Source: Chrysaora quinquecirrha
Lineage: Eukaryota; Cnidaria; Scyphozoa; Semaeostomeae; Pelagiidae
Direction: 5' to 3'
DNA: 64,000 nt
Assembly: GCA_014526335.1 (NCBI GenBank)
Contig: JACTAT010000029.1
Coordinates: 3,046,105 to 3,110,104, forward strand
Shown here: in pieces, positions 25,301 to 50,849 of the stretch
Position numbering within the stretch: position 1 is the first letter of the stretch
How the letters are laid out: each line of letters opens with the position of its first letter
Notes under the pieces: generated by a model
What the model was told of the DNA's origin: nothing
The model's input: the letters and a program-made list of their open reading frames with translations, nothing else
The model's database searches: none
Made by a program: the position numbers and the translations under genes

Positions 25301-27591
25301 AAGGATGTCTCCAAAGGTAAAGATTCTTTCGTTAATTTAGCCTGTACATCGAAAACTAAAGAGTGCTCTGCTGACATAGAAATTGGAGAAAGTTCTACGA
25401 TGGGAAGTAAATTGGAAGTGAAAGCAAGTGGAGTTGGAAAGAAACGAAAATCTTCTCTGCGTGTGAAAGAAATTGATTTGGGAAATTTGTGGGGGAGCGG
25501 AGATAGGGCCGATATGCCGAAGAAGAAGCAACGAGTTACGTTTCAAAGGGAAGAAGATAGGCGGAAGAATGAGGGTGTCAAGGAGCAAGATTCCAAGAGA
25601 AAGCGGAAAGATATTGGGAACTGTGAAGAGGATAGTGTTACTAAAAAGCCAAGTTATCTGGTTTTGTTGGTTTCCAAACAAAAGGAAACTTTGTTTCGAC
25701 ATCCTTCTTTTCTGATAAACGATTGATTGATCGATATGTTGACCAGTATACAGACACTGCGAATCTGAAACAGGATTTCGTTTATTTACCGAGTTCAGCG
25801 GATTCATCCGGATCGAGACCAGGGATGGATGTTGTTCCAAGCAGAGCGTTTGGAGTGACTAAAAGCAAATTGTATACGTCACGAACAACATTGATGATTC
25901 ATCGATCATTAGCTTCTGAAGGCGCTGATATAAATACACAAGCATTAACAGTACATGAAGCACTTAATATCAAACCATTGGGAATTACTTTTCACTTGCA
26001 AATGAGGCCATTTCATGATGGCGCCTTAGATCTACTGACTTCCTCGAAAGTACATGATCAGTTGGAGGCGTCTGTGGACTCTAGTTCCCAGGGTACTGAT
26101 GCTATGTTACAGCGTTTTATCAATAAAGAGGAATCGCTGTATACTGAACGTGAAGTCGATTGTGGATTGCATTCATTGTCCGATAAAGACTTCTGTTCGC
26201 TTATGATTGATCGTTTCAATTGGAATGGAAATGAGGTTGAGTTTGCCAAAGAGATTTTGGCAGGTTTACGACAGCATAAAGAATTGGGGATGACTGGAGC
26301 AGAAATAGAGCTGATTTATAGAAGATACGATAATCTGCGACCCATGCAACATCTGATGATAATGTTTTTGAATCTTGAAGTTGCCTACTGTGTTGGTATG
26401 TATACTGTGAGATATGTATCGCCCATGTTTGTTAGAGGCTGGTCTATAAATGCGCCATATTCAAAGGGTAATGAGGAAGACATCATCGACGTCATTGCAA
26501 GGAACCAACATGAGGCTGCAAAAAGAGAACGAGGCAAGAAAGAACCTCTGGGGATGACGAGAAAGATCGAAAAGGGCAGAAAGCGGAGGAGCAGAAGTGA
26601 ATACACGTAATCTATCTGGAGATGACTTGGGAGATACTACAATTCCCAGTAAACAGACCGGGAATGACGTGGAAGATACTGTTGCTGGAAGAAAGAAAAT
26701 CGAAAGTGGCGTAGGAAATTCCGCCGCTACAAGTACGAAAACCGGAAATGACGTGCCAGATGCGAGAAAACTGACCGGAAATGACGTGGAAAAAAATCAA
26801 ATCGGAGGTGGCATAGAAGATAAAGCAATTGCAAATGAAATGGCAAAAAACGATGTTGATGCTGGATCTGAGAACGTCTCTGGTTCAGAAGATCTTTCTT
26901 CTCGTTCAAAAACTGCTGAAGGATTAACGACTGAAAGTAAACCGAATCCCGCTGATGAATCATCGAAGAATTTGGAGCTTCCAGAACCGCTTAGATCAGC
27001 TCAGACGGTCGTTCATATCACAAAACCTACTGCGGCTAAAAGAAAAAATAAACCGTTTGCTACTATCCTGAAAGTCAACAAAAATAAGAGCAAAGATATA
27101 ACTGAGCCCATAACAGCAAAGGCGAGAATCGGGCATGAAGCTCCTGATAGCTGTGATACAGAGACAAAGGCGGCTAATGAAAAAGGCAGTGGCTGCACGA
27201 TGGGACATGTCCTAGGCCCAACCTCAATGACAAACGAGTTAGGATACAAACGAGCAACTTGCAAGCCTTGGTTGAAGTTAAACTGCGAAGTAAACCACAC
27301 CTTATTCAATAAATTTCACAGAGCTGTATTGTCGTTTATCATGATGTGTCCTGGGGTAACCGAATCTACAATTTATAATCACTTCAAGTCACTCCTAAGG
27401 CCGATGGCGATGAGAAATATTCTGCAGTTTCTGGAGTTGAATGGTTGTATTTCAAAGCATCTGTCGAGGAAAAGAAAAGACCATCATTATTCGACTCTAT
27501 AGAGCAAATTATGGAAACTGACTTCATCTATGATGATCCATATTATCTTCCTAAACAGGACTGTATGCTGAATATTGCAGATAGAGCTTGA
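7368..27591 (+). CDS. GTF3C1: General transcription factor 3C polypeptide 1 (TFIIIC largest subunit, B-box binding)
   Basis: TFIIIC220 binds the internal B box of tRNA and other Pol III genes and nucleates TFIIIB and Pol III recruitment in the nucleus. Exons: 7368-7635, 9038-10182, 10646-10824, 11942-12196, 13749-14156, 14853-15202, 16583-16783, 17699-17915, 18776-18926, 20104-20352, 21439-21631, 22372-22882, 23864-23961, 24578-27591. All are GT-AG with matching phases; about 2,412 codons against about 2,100 in human. Recognisable stretches: the N-terminus (DEIALSGLQGLTIPKLW); the winged-helix B-block region (QIKILSQQGLITRQ); YGYLPRFPRLKMLHMYLW; YWKDVQYVCLNTRLG; GDGLGAGGFDSTFFGHL; YWTTARDILHSEIPETHDKT; and the C-terminal MMCPGVTESTIYNHF. 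The last exon also carries a long Lys/Asp/Glu-rich insert (about 24830-25640). Seven single-base frame breaks are needed to join the homologous segments, near 9164-9171, 10690-10704, 18801-18806, 22707-22713, 25645-25723, 26558-26608 and 27464-27476. I chose the ATG at 7368 because homology begins at once. Either the assembly has indels or the copy is decaying. Confidence 0.88.
8262..8438 (-). mobile_element. tRNA-derived SINE, copy 1 (GTF3C1 intron 1)
   Basis: On the minus strand this reads as the SINE family best seen at 19006-19187. Shared blocks include TAGGATCTCAGTAGTAGGTT and the GTGACGCTACCGTGGCTGGG stretch (plus-strand text). The B box is decayed here (GGCTTAAACTCTGA on the plus strand). 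Confidence 0.7.
11648..11800 (+). repeat. Diverged single copy of the 178-bp tRNA-like repeat (GTF3C1 intron 3)
   Basis: Shares GGTGCTGAAGAAGGCTCAAC, CATAGCCGAAACACA and TTTTATTGAACTCAGTGAAA with the three tandem copies at 21790-22330, but is more degraded and has lost the B-box half. Confidence 0.55.
16914..17005. repeat. Fragment of a recurrent 'TATTTCCTCGAAT'-type element (GTF3C1 intron 7)
   Basis: Contains GTATTTCCTTGAATATGC and GAATCAAGAGACACCTTATG, which recur with changes at 19580-19745, 22918-23080 and 49285-49510. It is a partial copy of a non-autonomous dispersed repeat. Confidence 0.45.
17517..17567 (-). mobile_element. SINE fragment, copy 2 (GTF3C1 intron 7)
   Basis: Only the 3' part of the SINE is present: GGTGTTTTAGCGCCAGGTGC followed by TAGGATCTCAGAAGTAGGTT on the plus strand. 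The tRNA-related part is missing. Confidence 0.6.
18015..18650. repeat. Degenerate minisatellite in GTF3C1 intron 8
   Basis: About 630 bp built from variants of TACTATGCTTGCTGTGGTGG, TTTTTGCGTACTGTGGTGG and GATAATCACTACTGTGGTGG in alternation. The block CTATGCTTGTTGTGGTGATA with its flank is almost exactly repeated at 18481 and 18571. Short reading frames here are by-products of the repeat. Confidence 0.75.
19006..19187 (+). mobile_element. tRNA-derived SINE, copy 3, the best preserved (GTF3C1 intron 9)
   Basis: A 5' tRNA-like head has an A-box-like TGGTGTAATCCAG and a B-box GGTTCGAGCCC about 50 bp apart. A family-specific body follows (GTGTAGCGTCACGGCCAGGG; GATTAGTTAACCTACTACTG; AGATCCTAGCGACTGGCGCT). 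It ends in a TTCACC-repeat tail. This is the layout of a Pol III-transcribed SINE. Confidence 0.8.
19580..19745. repeat. Copy of the recurrent 'AAGCGCCCTC…CTCTTGATAGGAG' element (GTF3C1 intron 9)
   Basis: Shares GTTGGTCCCGGACTTTCC, TGATAGTGTATGTGCAAGCT and ACTGCAAAACT blocks with 49285-49510, and more weakly with 22918-23080. No protein is encoded, so it is a non-autonomous repeat. Confidence 0.5.
19828..20003 (-). mobile_element. tRNA-derived SINE, copy 4 (GTF3C1 intron 9)
   Basis: Minus-strand copy of the family at 19006, lying about 650 bp from it in opposite orientation. It keeps the B box (GGGCTCGAACCCTGA on the plus strand, i.e. GGGTTCGAGCCC) and the GATTACACCACGA A-box region. Confidence 0.78.
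20365..21417. mobile_element. TTAA-flanked non-autonomous DNA element (GTF3C1 intron 10)
   Basis: The left end is TTAA followed by GACCCGTTTCCACAGG. The right end, read in reverse complement, is TTAA followed by GACGCAATTTACACGAG. These are imperfect terminal inverted repeats with flanking TTAA, as in piggyBac-type elements. The interior holds many GGATCC/GATCCG and TTTACACG motifs in both orientations and no open transposase, so it would be non-autonomous. Confidence 0.55.
21790..22330 (+). repeat. Three tandem copies of a 178-bp tRNA-like repeat (GTF3C1 intron 11)
   Basis: The block GAGCTCTATAGCTCAGTGG starts at 21900, 22077 and 22255, so the period is 177-178 bp. Each unit ends with a B-box-like AAGGTTCGAA, or a decayed form, after GCTCTCTGGTCATGCAG. 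Each begins with a CTGAAG…CAACATAGCCGAA block. The TAGCTCAGTGG core matches a tRNA A box, so each unit looks like a tRNA-derived SINE or its satellite form rather than a working tRNA gene. Confidence 0.75.
22918..23080. repeat. Recurrent 'TACTGTATTTCCTCGAATACGCG' element (GTF3C1 intron 12)
   Basis: Begins with TACTGTATTTCCTCGAATAC and contains GGGCAAGCTCCCGATAGGAG and AATCAAGAGACGCCTTTTGA, shared with other copies in the window. The start resembles the terminal repeat of the MITE at 42659-42977. Confidence 0.5.
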
Positions 27592-27966
27592 ATTCTCTCT
27601 CTCTCTTTTGTTTCAATGTTGTATTTCAAAGCATTTGTCAATAAAAAAGAAACGACCGTCATTGTTCGACTCTGTAGAGCAAATTATGGAAACTGACTTC
27701 ATCTATGATGATCCATATTATCTTCCTAAGCAGGACTGTATGCTGAATATTGCAGATAGAGCTTGAATTCTCTCTCTCGCTTTTGTTTCAATGTTGTATT
27801 TCAAAGCATTTGTCAATAAAAAAGAAACGACCGTCATTGTTCGACTCTGTAGAGCAAATTATGGAAACTGACTTCATCTATGATGATCCATATTATCTTC
27901 CTAAACAAGACTGTATGTTGAATATTGCAGATAGAGCTTGAAGTTCTCTTTCTCGCTTATGTTTCA
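27444..27966 (+). repeat. Tandem triplication of the GTF3C1 C-terminal coding cassette
   Basis: Three near-identical units start at 27444, 27618 and 27793 (lengths 174, 175, about 174). Each encodes the same C-terminus, starting CISKHLS and ending in LNIADRA before TGA. Units 2 and 3 are nearly identical to each other and keep the frame. Unit 1, which adjoins the rest of the gene, lacks one base in its A-rich stretch near 27464-27476, so it hits a stop at 27500-27502. Each junction carries a CTCTCT-rich pyrimidine tract. Confidence 0.9.
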
Positions 27967-28883
27967 TTCTGGAGGGGGTGGAGGGAGAAATTCCTGTATG
28001 GAATAAGGTGTACATTAGCGAGAAGAGTTGAGGTGGTAAAAGGTAACCAGGGCATAATTTTGAAATTATAACCCCCAAACCACGACATTTGCTATACCAA
28101 TGTATCCTATAGCCAGGGCGAAAATGTTTCTTAAAAATGAGATTTAGGCCATTTCAAGCTCTCTAACCTTTTACACCCTCTGTCTTCCTAAGACCGCTGG
28201 AGAATGTCAAAATATTATCTAATGTTCAAGCGTTGAACTTAGACATCGAATAAACGATAAGAGCCAAAGTTACCCGAAAATACTGATATGTGCCCTGGAC
28301 AAATTTTCACAAAATACAGATGCGAAAATAGTAGAGGCGTAGAGACAAACAGAGCCAAACAGAGCAAAGTTTACCCGAAAATACAGACGCGTTCCTGGGC
28401 AAATTTTCCCATTACATAACTTATAACCAAATCAAATGATAGGCGAAAAACCACTTACCCGCGACGGTACATGTACAACACCACTCCTGCTTAAGGATTT
28501 ATCCCTCCTCCGTTTCACTTTGAAAATTGCTTAAAGAAGTGAAGATTCCATTCCTGGACTCACTTTTAGTAATGTTAGGCCTATAGACGGTCAAGATTTC
28601 CATCTTTTTCCTTCAATGCATAGAATGCTTTGGCAGTGCCTGGACCGTTGTTAATACATTTTTGTGTTGAAAGTTTGAAATGCTGATGTTAATACTATTT
28701 CTCTTTCTGCCTTCCTCTTTAATGAGAAATGCCGAAATTGCCATTGCCAGAGTTCCTCGGGAGCGCCAAGAACTGTAATTTGATAATCTACTAGTTTGTT
28801 TACAAGGAAGAAGAAAATAAAAATGAATTTGCTAGAATCCTATGTTATCTGACTTACAACATGTGCAGTATATAGTACATAGT

Positions 28884-29062
28884 GAAGGTGAAATTTTATT
28901 TTTCACACCCCAGTCAGTCGCTTAGGCGCTAGGTAAGCTTTCAGAAACAGATGCTCGATGCTCGGATGAACCGTCGACCACCCTGGCTGTGACGCTACCC
29001 TACCGTGGCTGGAGTTCGAACTCTCCCGATCCCGAAACGTTATACCGATGCATAGCAAATAA
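28884..29062 (-). mobile_element. Diverged SINE, copy 5
   Basis: On the minus strand it has a B-box-like GAGTTCGAACTCC and the family body (CTGGCTGTGACGCTACC on the plus strand). The 3' part differs from other copies (GTCGCTTAGGCGCTAGGTAA), so it may be a sister subfamily. Confidence 0.6.
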
Positions 29063-32000
29063 GGTATCAAACAAAGTTTGAAAGTTTGAATGCCCTGCAA
29101 GCCAATAAGCAAGCAGAACTTTTTGCTGTTGATTTGGCCTCGTAATCAGGTGAGAGAATCATAAAGTCGCATGGCCCAGCAAAATTCGTTCTTTGCTTTT
29201 GAAGGTTCAACAGGGAGGACGTGACAGTGGAGTACTTGCGAAGTTGAAAAGCTGAGGTATAAATCTTTTGCAATCTAGCTGATCACAGGCCTTACACTTT
29301 TCATTTTAGCCTTGATACTGCAATACATAAATTTCACGTAAGCCTGCGTAACAATTTTTAGTTTCGTAATTAGGTTTTGCATTAAATTTAAATTTGGATG
29401 TCTGTCTCTTGATCAAAATCGATGAGGATGTCTGTCTCTTGATCGACTCCTTTGATTTCAAAATTAACTGAGTGAGAGGCTATAGGTACTGTAAAGTAAA
29501 GTGAAAGACAGACGCGTTTGATTCATTCGAGACTAAGAAAGATTCACATATTTTGTCTTAGCACATGCAAGGCAAGCTATTCTCTGCCTATGCCTAGCCA
29601 ACATGAAAGAAAAGCTGCATCTCCAGACCAAACCCTATCCTCATCCTGGCCATAAAGCACAACCGTTGAGCTGAAGGCAGGCAAAGTCATGGAAGGAAGG
29701 TTTGGAATGCAAGACAAGTTTGTTCAGTGAGTAATATTTTGGCGTTCTTCCTTTAATCACACTTTAACCATTAACCAATCGAACTGTCAACTGTCTTATT
29801 GCCATGTTTCGTTTGGAAAAAATAGCAGCAAGCTGCAATGATGTCTAAAACTTTAATATACATTGATGTGGCATAGCACACACATGTAACCAACAATACG
29901 CTGAGCAGCAAGAGGAAATAATGGTACAGTTCACATCTTCTACTGCAGAGGAGGGCATTTGAACACCCCAAGTTTTTCAGTAGAAAAATAGGCTAACAAT
30001 AGAATAAAGCAATAGAAAAAGGCTCTTGCATACCCGAGATCTCAAGAAGAAACCATACATTGGCAAACCGGTTATTCCATTTTACAAAAAATGCACTCTT
30101 GGTCCCCAAAAGCCATTTCCTTAAAGAATGTCAGTTTTGGTAACAAGTGACATTGTATCACCAGCATGGCAGAGATTTATAAAAGTTTTTTTCTTTTCTT
30201 GGAGCACATTCTGTGCACACAACCTAAAAAGAAGTCTGGTGGTAGAGTTAAAGTGTGCTGTCTGGTAAGATTATGATATGAAAGTATTTGGTTAGAGGCT
30301 GAGACTGGGGGGGGGGGTGACCCTAATTGAGCTTAGTTTGAAACTGAGACCATTGGACCAAATCAACAAAGACAAAAGCCAGTCTGCATAGTGTGGCACT
30401 TTTCCCCAAGATCTTTGGTGTGTGTAGCCTGCTGCGCTTCAGCTGAGGTGTGCCAAAAAGTCTTCAAGTGTGCTTTTCAAGTGCAGAAATTGCAATTTTT
30501 CTTAGAATATTTAGCTTTTTGGGATGTTTGTGCCACTTAATTGTTAAATTCGAGCCATTTTAAGAAAGATTTGTGTAAAAGAAGCATGGCTTGACTTGCA
30601 CTTTTTTAGGCCCTAATTTTTAACTTCTTGTGATTTTACAGGCACACTTGCATAACATACATTGTAGCCTATGCAGGTTATCAATTGTGCCCTTGTATCT
30701 TGGGTGCGCTTCTGCTATCATCTTAAGCCTGGGACGTGTAGGGCCACCATCAATTTTTGATTTCACATTCTTTTAGTTGCATTGCGATTTGGCTGTCCAG
30801 TGGGAAATGTACACCCTAGGGCTAGTTTGTTTTTAAGATATTTTCGGAATTAAGAACAGATAAAGAATATTTCGAAGATGGGTGAAAATTTATGAGCATC
30901 CAGCCTCTGATCAAATTAACTGGCTCCTATTAATTTGTGTAATTCTTCCAAAAATTCTGGTTATGTCTATTTCAATTATTATTATGCAAGGCCAGATGAT
31001 TACAACCTGCAGAGGTAGACCATTCAGTGGTTTTGAATGGTATGAATGCGTTATTTAAGTCTATGATGGCCTGTGCATCTTTCTTAGGGACCATCTCTAA
31101 TTATTGGTTTCATTTTGGTATGAATTGATTTGTTTCTTTCACCTTCTGTGAAATGGCAAAAAATTGAAAAGAATTTGGTCTGATTAGGAATAACTTTGGA
31201 ACGAAATTGGTGCGAATTACGAATTTTGGAAACAAATTTTAAACAAATGTTTGGAGACTGTTCCTTACTTAACATCCAGTATATTGTTTGGAGATGTTAA
31301 TATATTTCAAGACATTTTGATAAATTTCCTTTTCAATTTTGTAGGCCAATACATTTCTTGACTTGCTGTAACTGAAATTTTTCCCATTATAAGCCCTCCA
31401 GTTGGACAGTTTGGTGGGAATTTTTTTCCTTTTTGCTGTATACTGTTTGAACACTCAGCAGACCTTTATCAATCAATCTCTTGTTTATTTTTTCAAAGGG
31501 GTGGTGCTTCGTACATAAGAAAAATGCATAAACACAAAGTTCAAGATCCTAAGGCGTGAAGGTCCTGTGATGAGCCCCTCTGATGGATTCAAGCTGACCT
31601 GTAATTTTCCAATCACATATTTTGATTTTTGCTGCTGCTATATGATGATGTTAAATTACTTTCGTTCTACTGAGAATTCCTGAAGAAATACATATTGCAC
31701 TGATAGCAGCATTTTTAGATAACTGTCTCGTGATCATAGGGTATATTGTGAAATATTTTATAAAATGGCTATACACAGCCATTTATATGGAAACATTGTC
31801 TTAAAGTAAATCTATGAATATAAAAGTGGCAAACGCCAAGGGCCTATACAGTCGATGAATAAACTATTGTATCTTAGTAATATGAACAATAAACTGCTTC
31901 TATTGTGCAGGAGGAAAAATCATTGCCGTAACAAACTAGCATTCAAATTCAAAGCAATTGAATAGGCTATATTTAATATGCATAGCCTTGGCTCCATTGA

Positions 32001-34315
32001 TTTACTTTAAATGAGCTGTAAGAAAGTTTGGTAATGAATTCTAATCCCATTTTAGGTAGCACGCTGTAGAAGCAAAAGTTGACTGGGCTCTTGTGATGGT
32101 ATGTTTAACATCTTTTTACTATTGTTCTAGAAGTGTTGTGGAAGCTCATTTGTTTTTTATTATGATGAACATCATACAATTGTGATTACACAAGTAGTTG
32201 TACAAAAGAAAATTATACTGGATGACAATGAAGAATAAATTATGATTTCCGTTCTCCTGAACAAGAGAATCTTGATGAATTCTACATGATCAGAGTCGTC
32301 CATTGTTAAGATAAAAATGCCTTTTTTCCAACTGGAAGAAAGTTTCCCAATCACTGAGACATTATTTACTTTCTAGGACCTTTAAGGGTACAACATGCTT
32401 CCTCAGTTTATTATCTCATTTGAAAAAACCAAAGGGTGAGATTTAACTTTCTTTTGTGATCTTTGTTTGTATTCTTGTTCAAGTCAGTTGCTTGCATATC
32501 ATGTCTTGTTGGTGAAATGTTGTTTTAAGCTTTATTATAATGTTCCTGTTTTTTTTTTAAGATGGGCTGTCTGTTTTGGGACAGGATAATCTTGCCCATT
32601 GTTTCTCCCTAATATCTGCCACAAGTTCTGATTACATTGCAATGATGTCTTTTGAATTTCTTCACCTGAAAGAGAATGAAGAACCTATAACATCTCTGAG
32701 CAATGTCATGCATGAACTTGTTTTAAAAGACATCTAAATCACATGTTTATTTAAGTATTTATTGACTGTTTCATTTGCAGGTTGCAGAAGTCAAGATTTT
32801 CTTCTTTGCAGAAAGTCAAAAGTAAGTTGAAATGTTTGTTCTTTTGGAAAAATGTTTTCATAATGATGCTGTGATGATCAAATTAAGCTGATATCAAGTT
32901 TGAAGATTTTAAAAGAGCTTTTTAAAACTGAGCATCAACTACCATGAAGTCTCAACTTTAAGGAACAACTCTATGACAAACACAGACCCTTAATTTTTTT
33001 AAAAATAATTGGGTAATAAATAGAAAATGTAAGACCAATACAAGAAAGTAGGTGTGATTCTTTCTGTATTAATTCCATACTGCTGCAAGTTTTATTTTTT
33101 TAATCACCCTAGTAGTATTAATCAAATTCACTCCATTTTCAGGATATCCATTTCCTGTTTTATTGTGGATGTTAGCTCCTGCTACTGTAGTTCTCAAGGT
33201 GAATTTTCCTTTTTGAATCATTCTCTTGTTTCTGCTTTAGTATTTTTCAATAAATTAAAAGGCCAATGATGAAACATCATGCACCACTCTTATCTTTGGA
33301 GATGCAGATAAAACTAACACCATACTGAGGCCTTTATATCTGTACTGTCTTCATGATTCCTTTGATTTTGTAAGGGCTGGCACAGAGCCGGCATGTATCT
33401 TGCAAGTTTCTAAAGATGCTTGTGTTACTTTCTAGTTAATGCAAGATGAACTACAAGGAGCAATGAAACTGAGGCTATACCATTTGCTAGAAATGTTATG
33501 CTGATGCTGATTGCAAGAAATTTTCACCTGGAGAAATTGCAATGGATTTCAGAAGGTAATTTCCGAGTATACAAGTATTTGGGATCTAAAAGAAATGTGA
33601 TAAATGTTTGCTCAATTGCAATGATGATTTGTGCTGATTTGTTTCTGATATCTGATGAAGCAGTATGCACAGGGGCCATCTGAGCGTTGTTTTGTTAATT
33701 TTTAAGGAATGTTTTTAGCCTTGTAAAAATGTCATGTTCCTAATTTTTTCGCATTCATTTTAGGGAGTTTCATATGAAGATGCTGTCAAGATTGTGTGAA
33801 CTGAGAAGTAATTTTATGAACTGTGGACTTCATTTAGAATTATTGACTGATCATTATTGTTGCATATTAGTACATTCAGAATGATTGTAATGTGTAATGT
33901 GCAATAATAATTAAGTGGTTTAAAATGTGTCTTTGTATTTTTTCTGTGTCCTATCCTAAGTTGTTTCTGTGGTTAAGAGGCTGTGTCAGTCTTTTTTGGG
34001 GGTGGGGTGTTGTTATATCATGACATGGCAAATAGGATCTTCCCCATTTTAACAGCTTTTGTGGTATGCCCTGCCTGCATGCACGGGTAATTTGCACTGC
34101 TGTTTGTCTTGGAGATGCCTCTCAACAATGATACACCACATTTGCTGCACATGTTGTATGGGGTGAGACTGTTGACTTTCAAGTTTCAAACAGATTGGGA
34201 GGCTTTTTTGTGAAGAGTTATTTGGGTAGATGTTTTTTTAGTAAGTAGAAAGTTGTGCGCAGGGCGAGAAGACAAATGGGGAGCGGTTACTGAAATGAAA
34301 AAGAAAGAAAGAAAC

Positions 34316-34536
34316 CGTAAATGCTCTAATAAACGCCTCCCTAAAATACTGATAAGTTTAATAGACGCCCAGTCTCTAATAAACGCCCTCGCCAGTCAAA
34401 GACGACTTAATTGATGTACAGTGTTAGAATTTCTAAGGTTTTTAATAAACACACAGCCTCAATTAAACGCCTGTCTACAATAAATGCCTTCTCGAAAACT
34501 AAATAAACGCCCGGGGCGTTTTATTAGAGCTTTAAA
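34316..34536. mobile_element. MITE-like element with CTCTAATAAACGCC ends
   Basis: Left end GTAAATGCTCTAATAAACGC; the right end is its imperfect inverse, GGCGTTTTATTAGAGCTTTA. The interior repeats AATAAACGCC several times. No protein is encoded. It lies about 200 bp upstream of the ELP3 start. Confidence 0.55.
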
Positions 34537-34730
34537 ATGCGAATGATAAAAAAAGATAAGATGCTGGTTTGAATCAAACCGAGGTTTTTCGATTGAAGAT
34601 GAGGCTTTCAAAATTGTATTTAGGCCTTATTTATTTTCTTAATGCCTTGTGCCCATAAACTGCTTGTGCTTTGATTTGATCACTGCCATTGAGATTACTT
34701 GAGATTTGACATCGCTGTTCTGTTGCAGCA

Positions 34731-49633
<14,903 letters not shown>

Positions 49634-50849
49634 TGCCATGAAATGGAACCTTGAAAGATTAGAGAACGAAGCAAAGTTGGGCTAAGAGACCACCAAAAAG
49701 AGTATTCGATTTCATTACACCATCTTATCTTTTGGGTATGAGCCCAATAACAGACAGGACACCGGTGAATATAGAATGAATTTAAAATGTATTATTGTTA
49801 TTATTGATAAGTAATCTTCGTGTTCTTGCTATGCTCAAAAGAAGGACTACCTAACCAGTTACAGACTCAAGACGGTAAAACGTCTATATTATTTTACATC
49901 ATTGAATAGCGAGGCAACTTGCAGCTTGCATGACCACGTGATAAAACCCATTTCAATTAAATGATAGATATGAAAATGAAGAAAAATGGTTTGTGAATGA
50001 CTGGAAATTTCCTTCGGCACTGCTATTTATCGAGTTTAAATCTGGTCGTTTTTTAGGTTTTAGGGAGGACTTAGGTAGACGTATTTGTCTCTCCGGTCCT
50101 GATGTCCAGATGGTATCACCACCGTCTATCGTAAGGGGGACGTGATACGGGATGCACCGGGCTGTAGTAACTGCAACCCGTTTGGATGTTGCTTGACTTT
50201 CTGGTATAATTTTCATCGTCAAAATGATCACCTTGGTATAACAACTGCTGCATTACGTGTTGCCGAAATTTTTGTGTAGCGTTACCATAAAAATGTGAAA
50301 CGAACATCAGAACGCGGGAGAAATTTTTACCCTAGATGCAAACTAAGTTCCACTTTTAACAGGAGCAGGAACATGCAATAAGCAACAGCAATGGTCTTTT
50401 CGTATAGATGCTAGAATTTTTGCGAAAAGCAAATTTTGAACTTCTCCTTCAGTTCTTGCTGAGTTTTGCTGTAATTGGTTCTTTGCCGTTGTTGGGGTTT
50501 CCTCTCGTTCTCATCGTCCAAGTTTGGAAAATTTGAACACCTGATGTACAATTCTTAAGTTTATTTCATCTCTTTCATTTCTGCCTTCATCTTGAACATG
50601 CTTTACCTGGCTTTCTGAAGCAGGTATCGTTGAAAGATCACGTGATCAAGCTCCCAGGCCCCTCGTGATCGCGCGGTTGACTTTAACCGGTACCTGACCT
50701 GATCTGAGGAATTCTGTTTTTACTATTTGAAACTATAAACAACAGCAACTGAAGTTTCGCTGCGAAAATGCAGAGTTCTTTATAAAATCATATTAAACAT
50801 TTGCAACACTAAAATTCGTATATTTGAATCTTTATTTACTCCAAAGAAG
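49634..50849. other. Gap between ELP3 and the collagen-like gene
   Basis: ELP3 3' UTR, then a presumed promoter and 5' UTR of the next gene. No coding frame, repeat or RNA gene is recognised. No consensus TATA box can be assigned with confidence. Confidence 0.35.

Larger units (their letters stand above)
27967..34730. other. Intergenic gap of about 6.8 kb between GTF3C1 and ELP3
   Basis: No coding exon is supported; all reading frames are short and lack recognisable motifs. It contains a diverged SINE (28884-29062) and a MITE-like element (34316-34536). The stretch 30200-34250 is AT-rich with no repeat I can define. It could hold 5'-UTR exons of ELP3 or a non-coding transcript, but nothing in the sequence shows this. 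Confidence 0.4.

Noticed and set aside
24640..25377. 245-codon minus-strand Ser/Leu-rich frame
   Set aside because: It is the antisense shadow of the Lys/Glu/Asp-rich GTF3C1 last exon.
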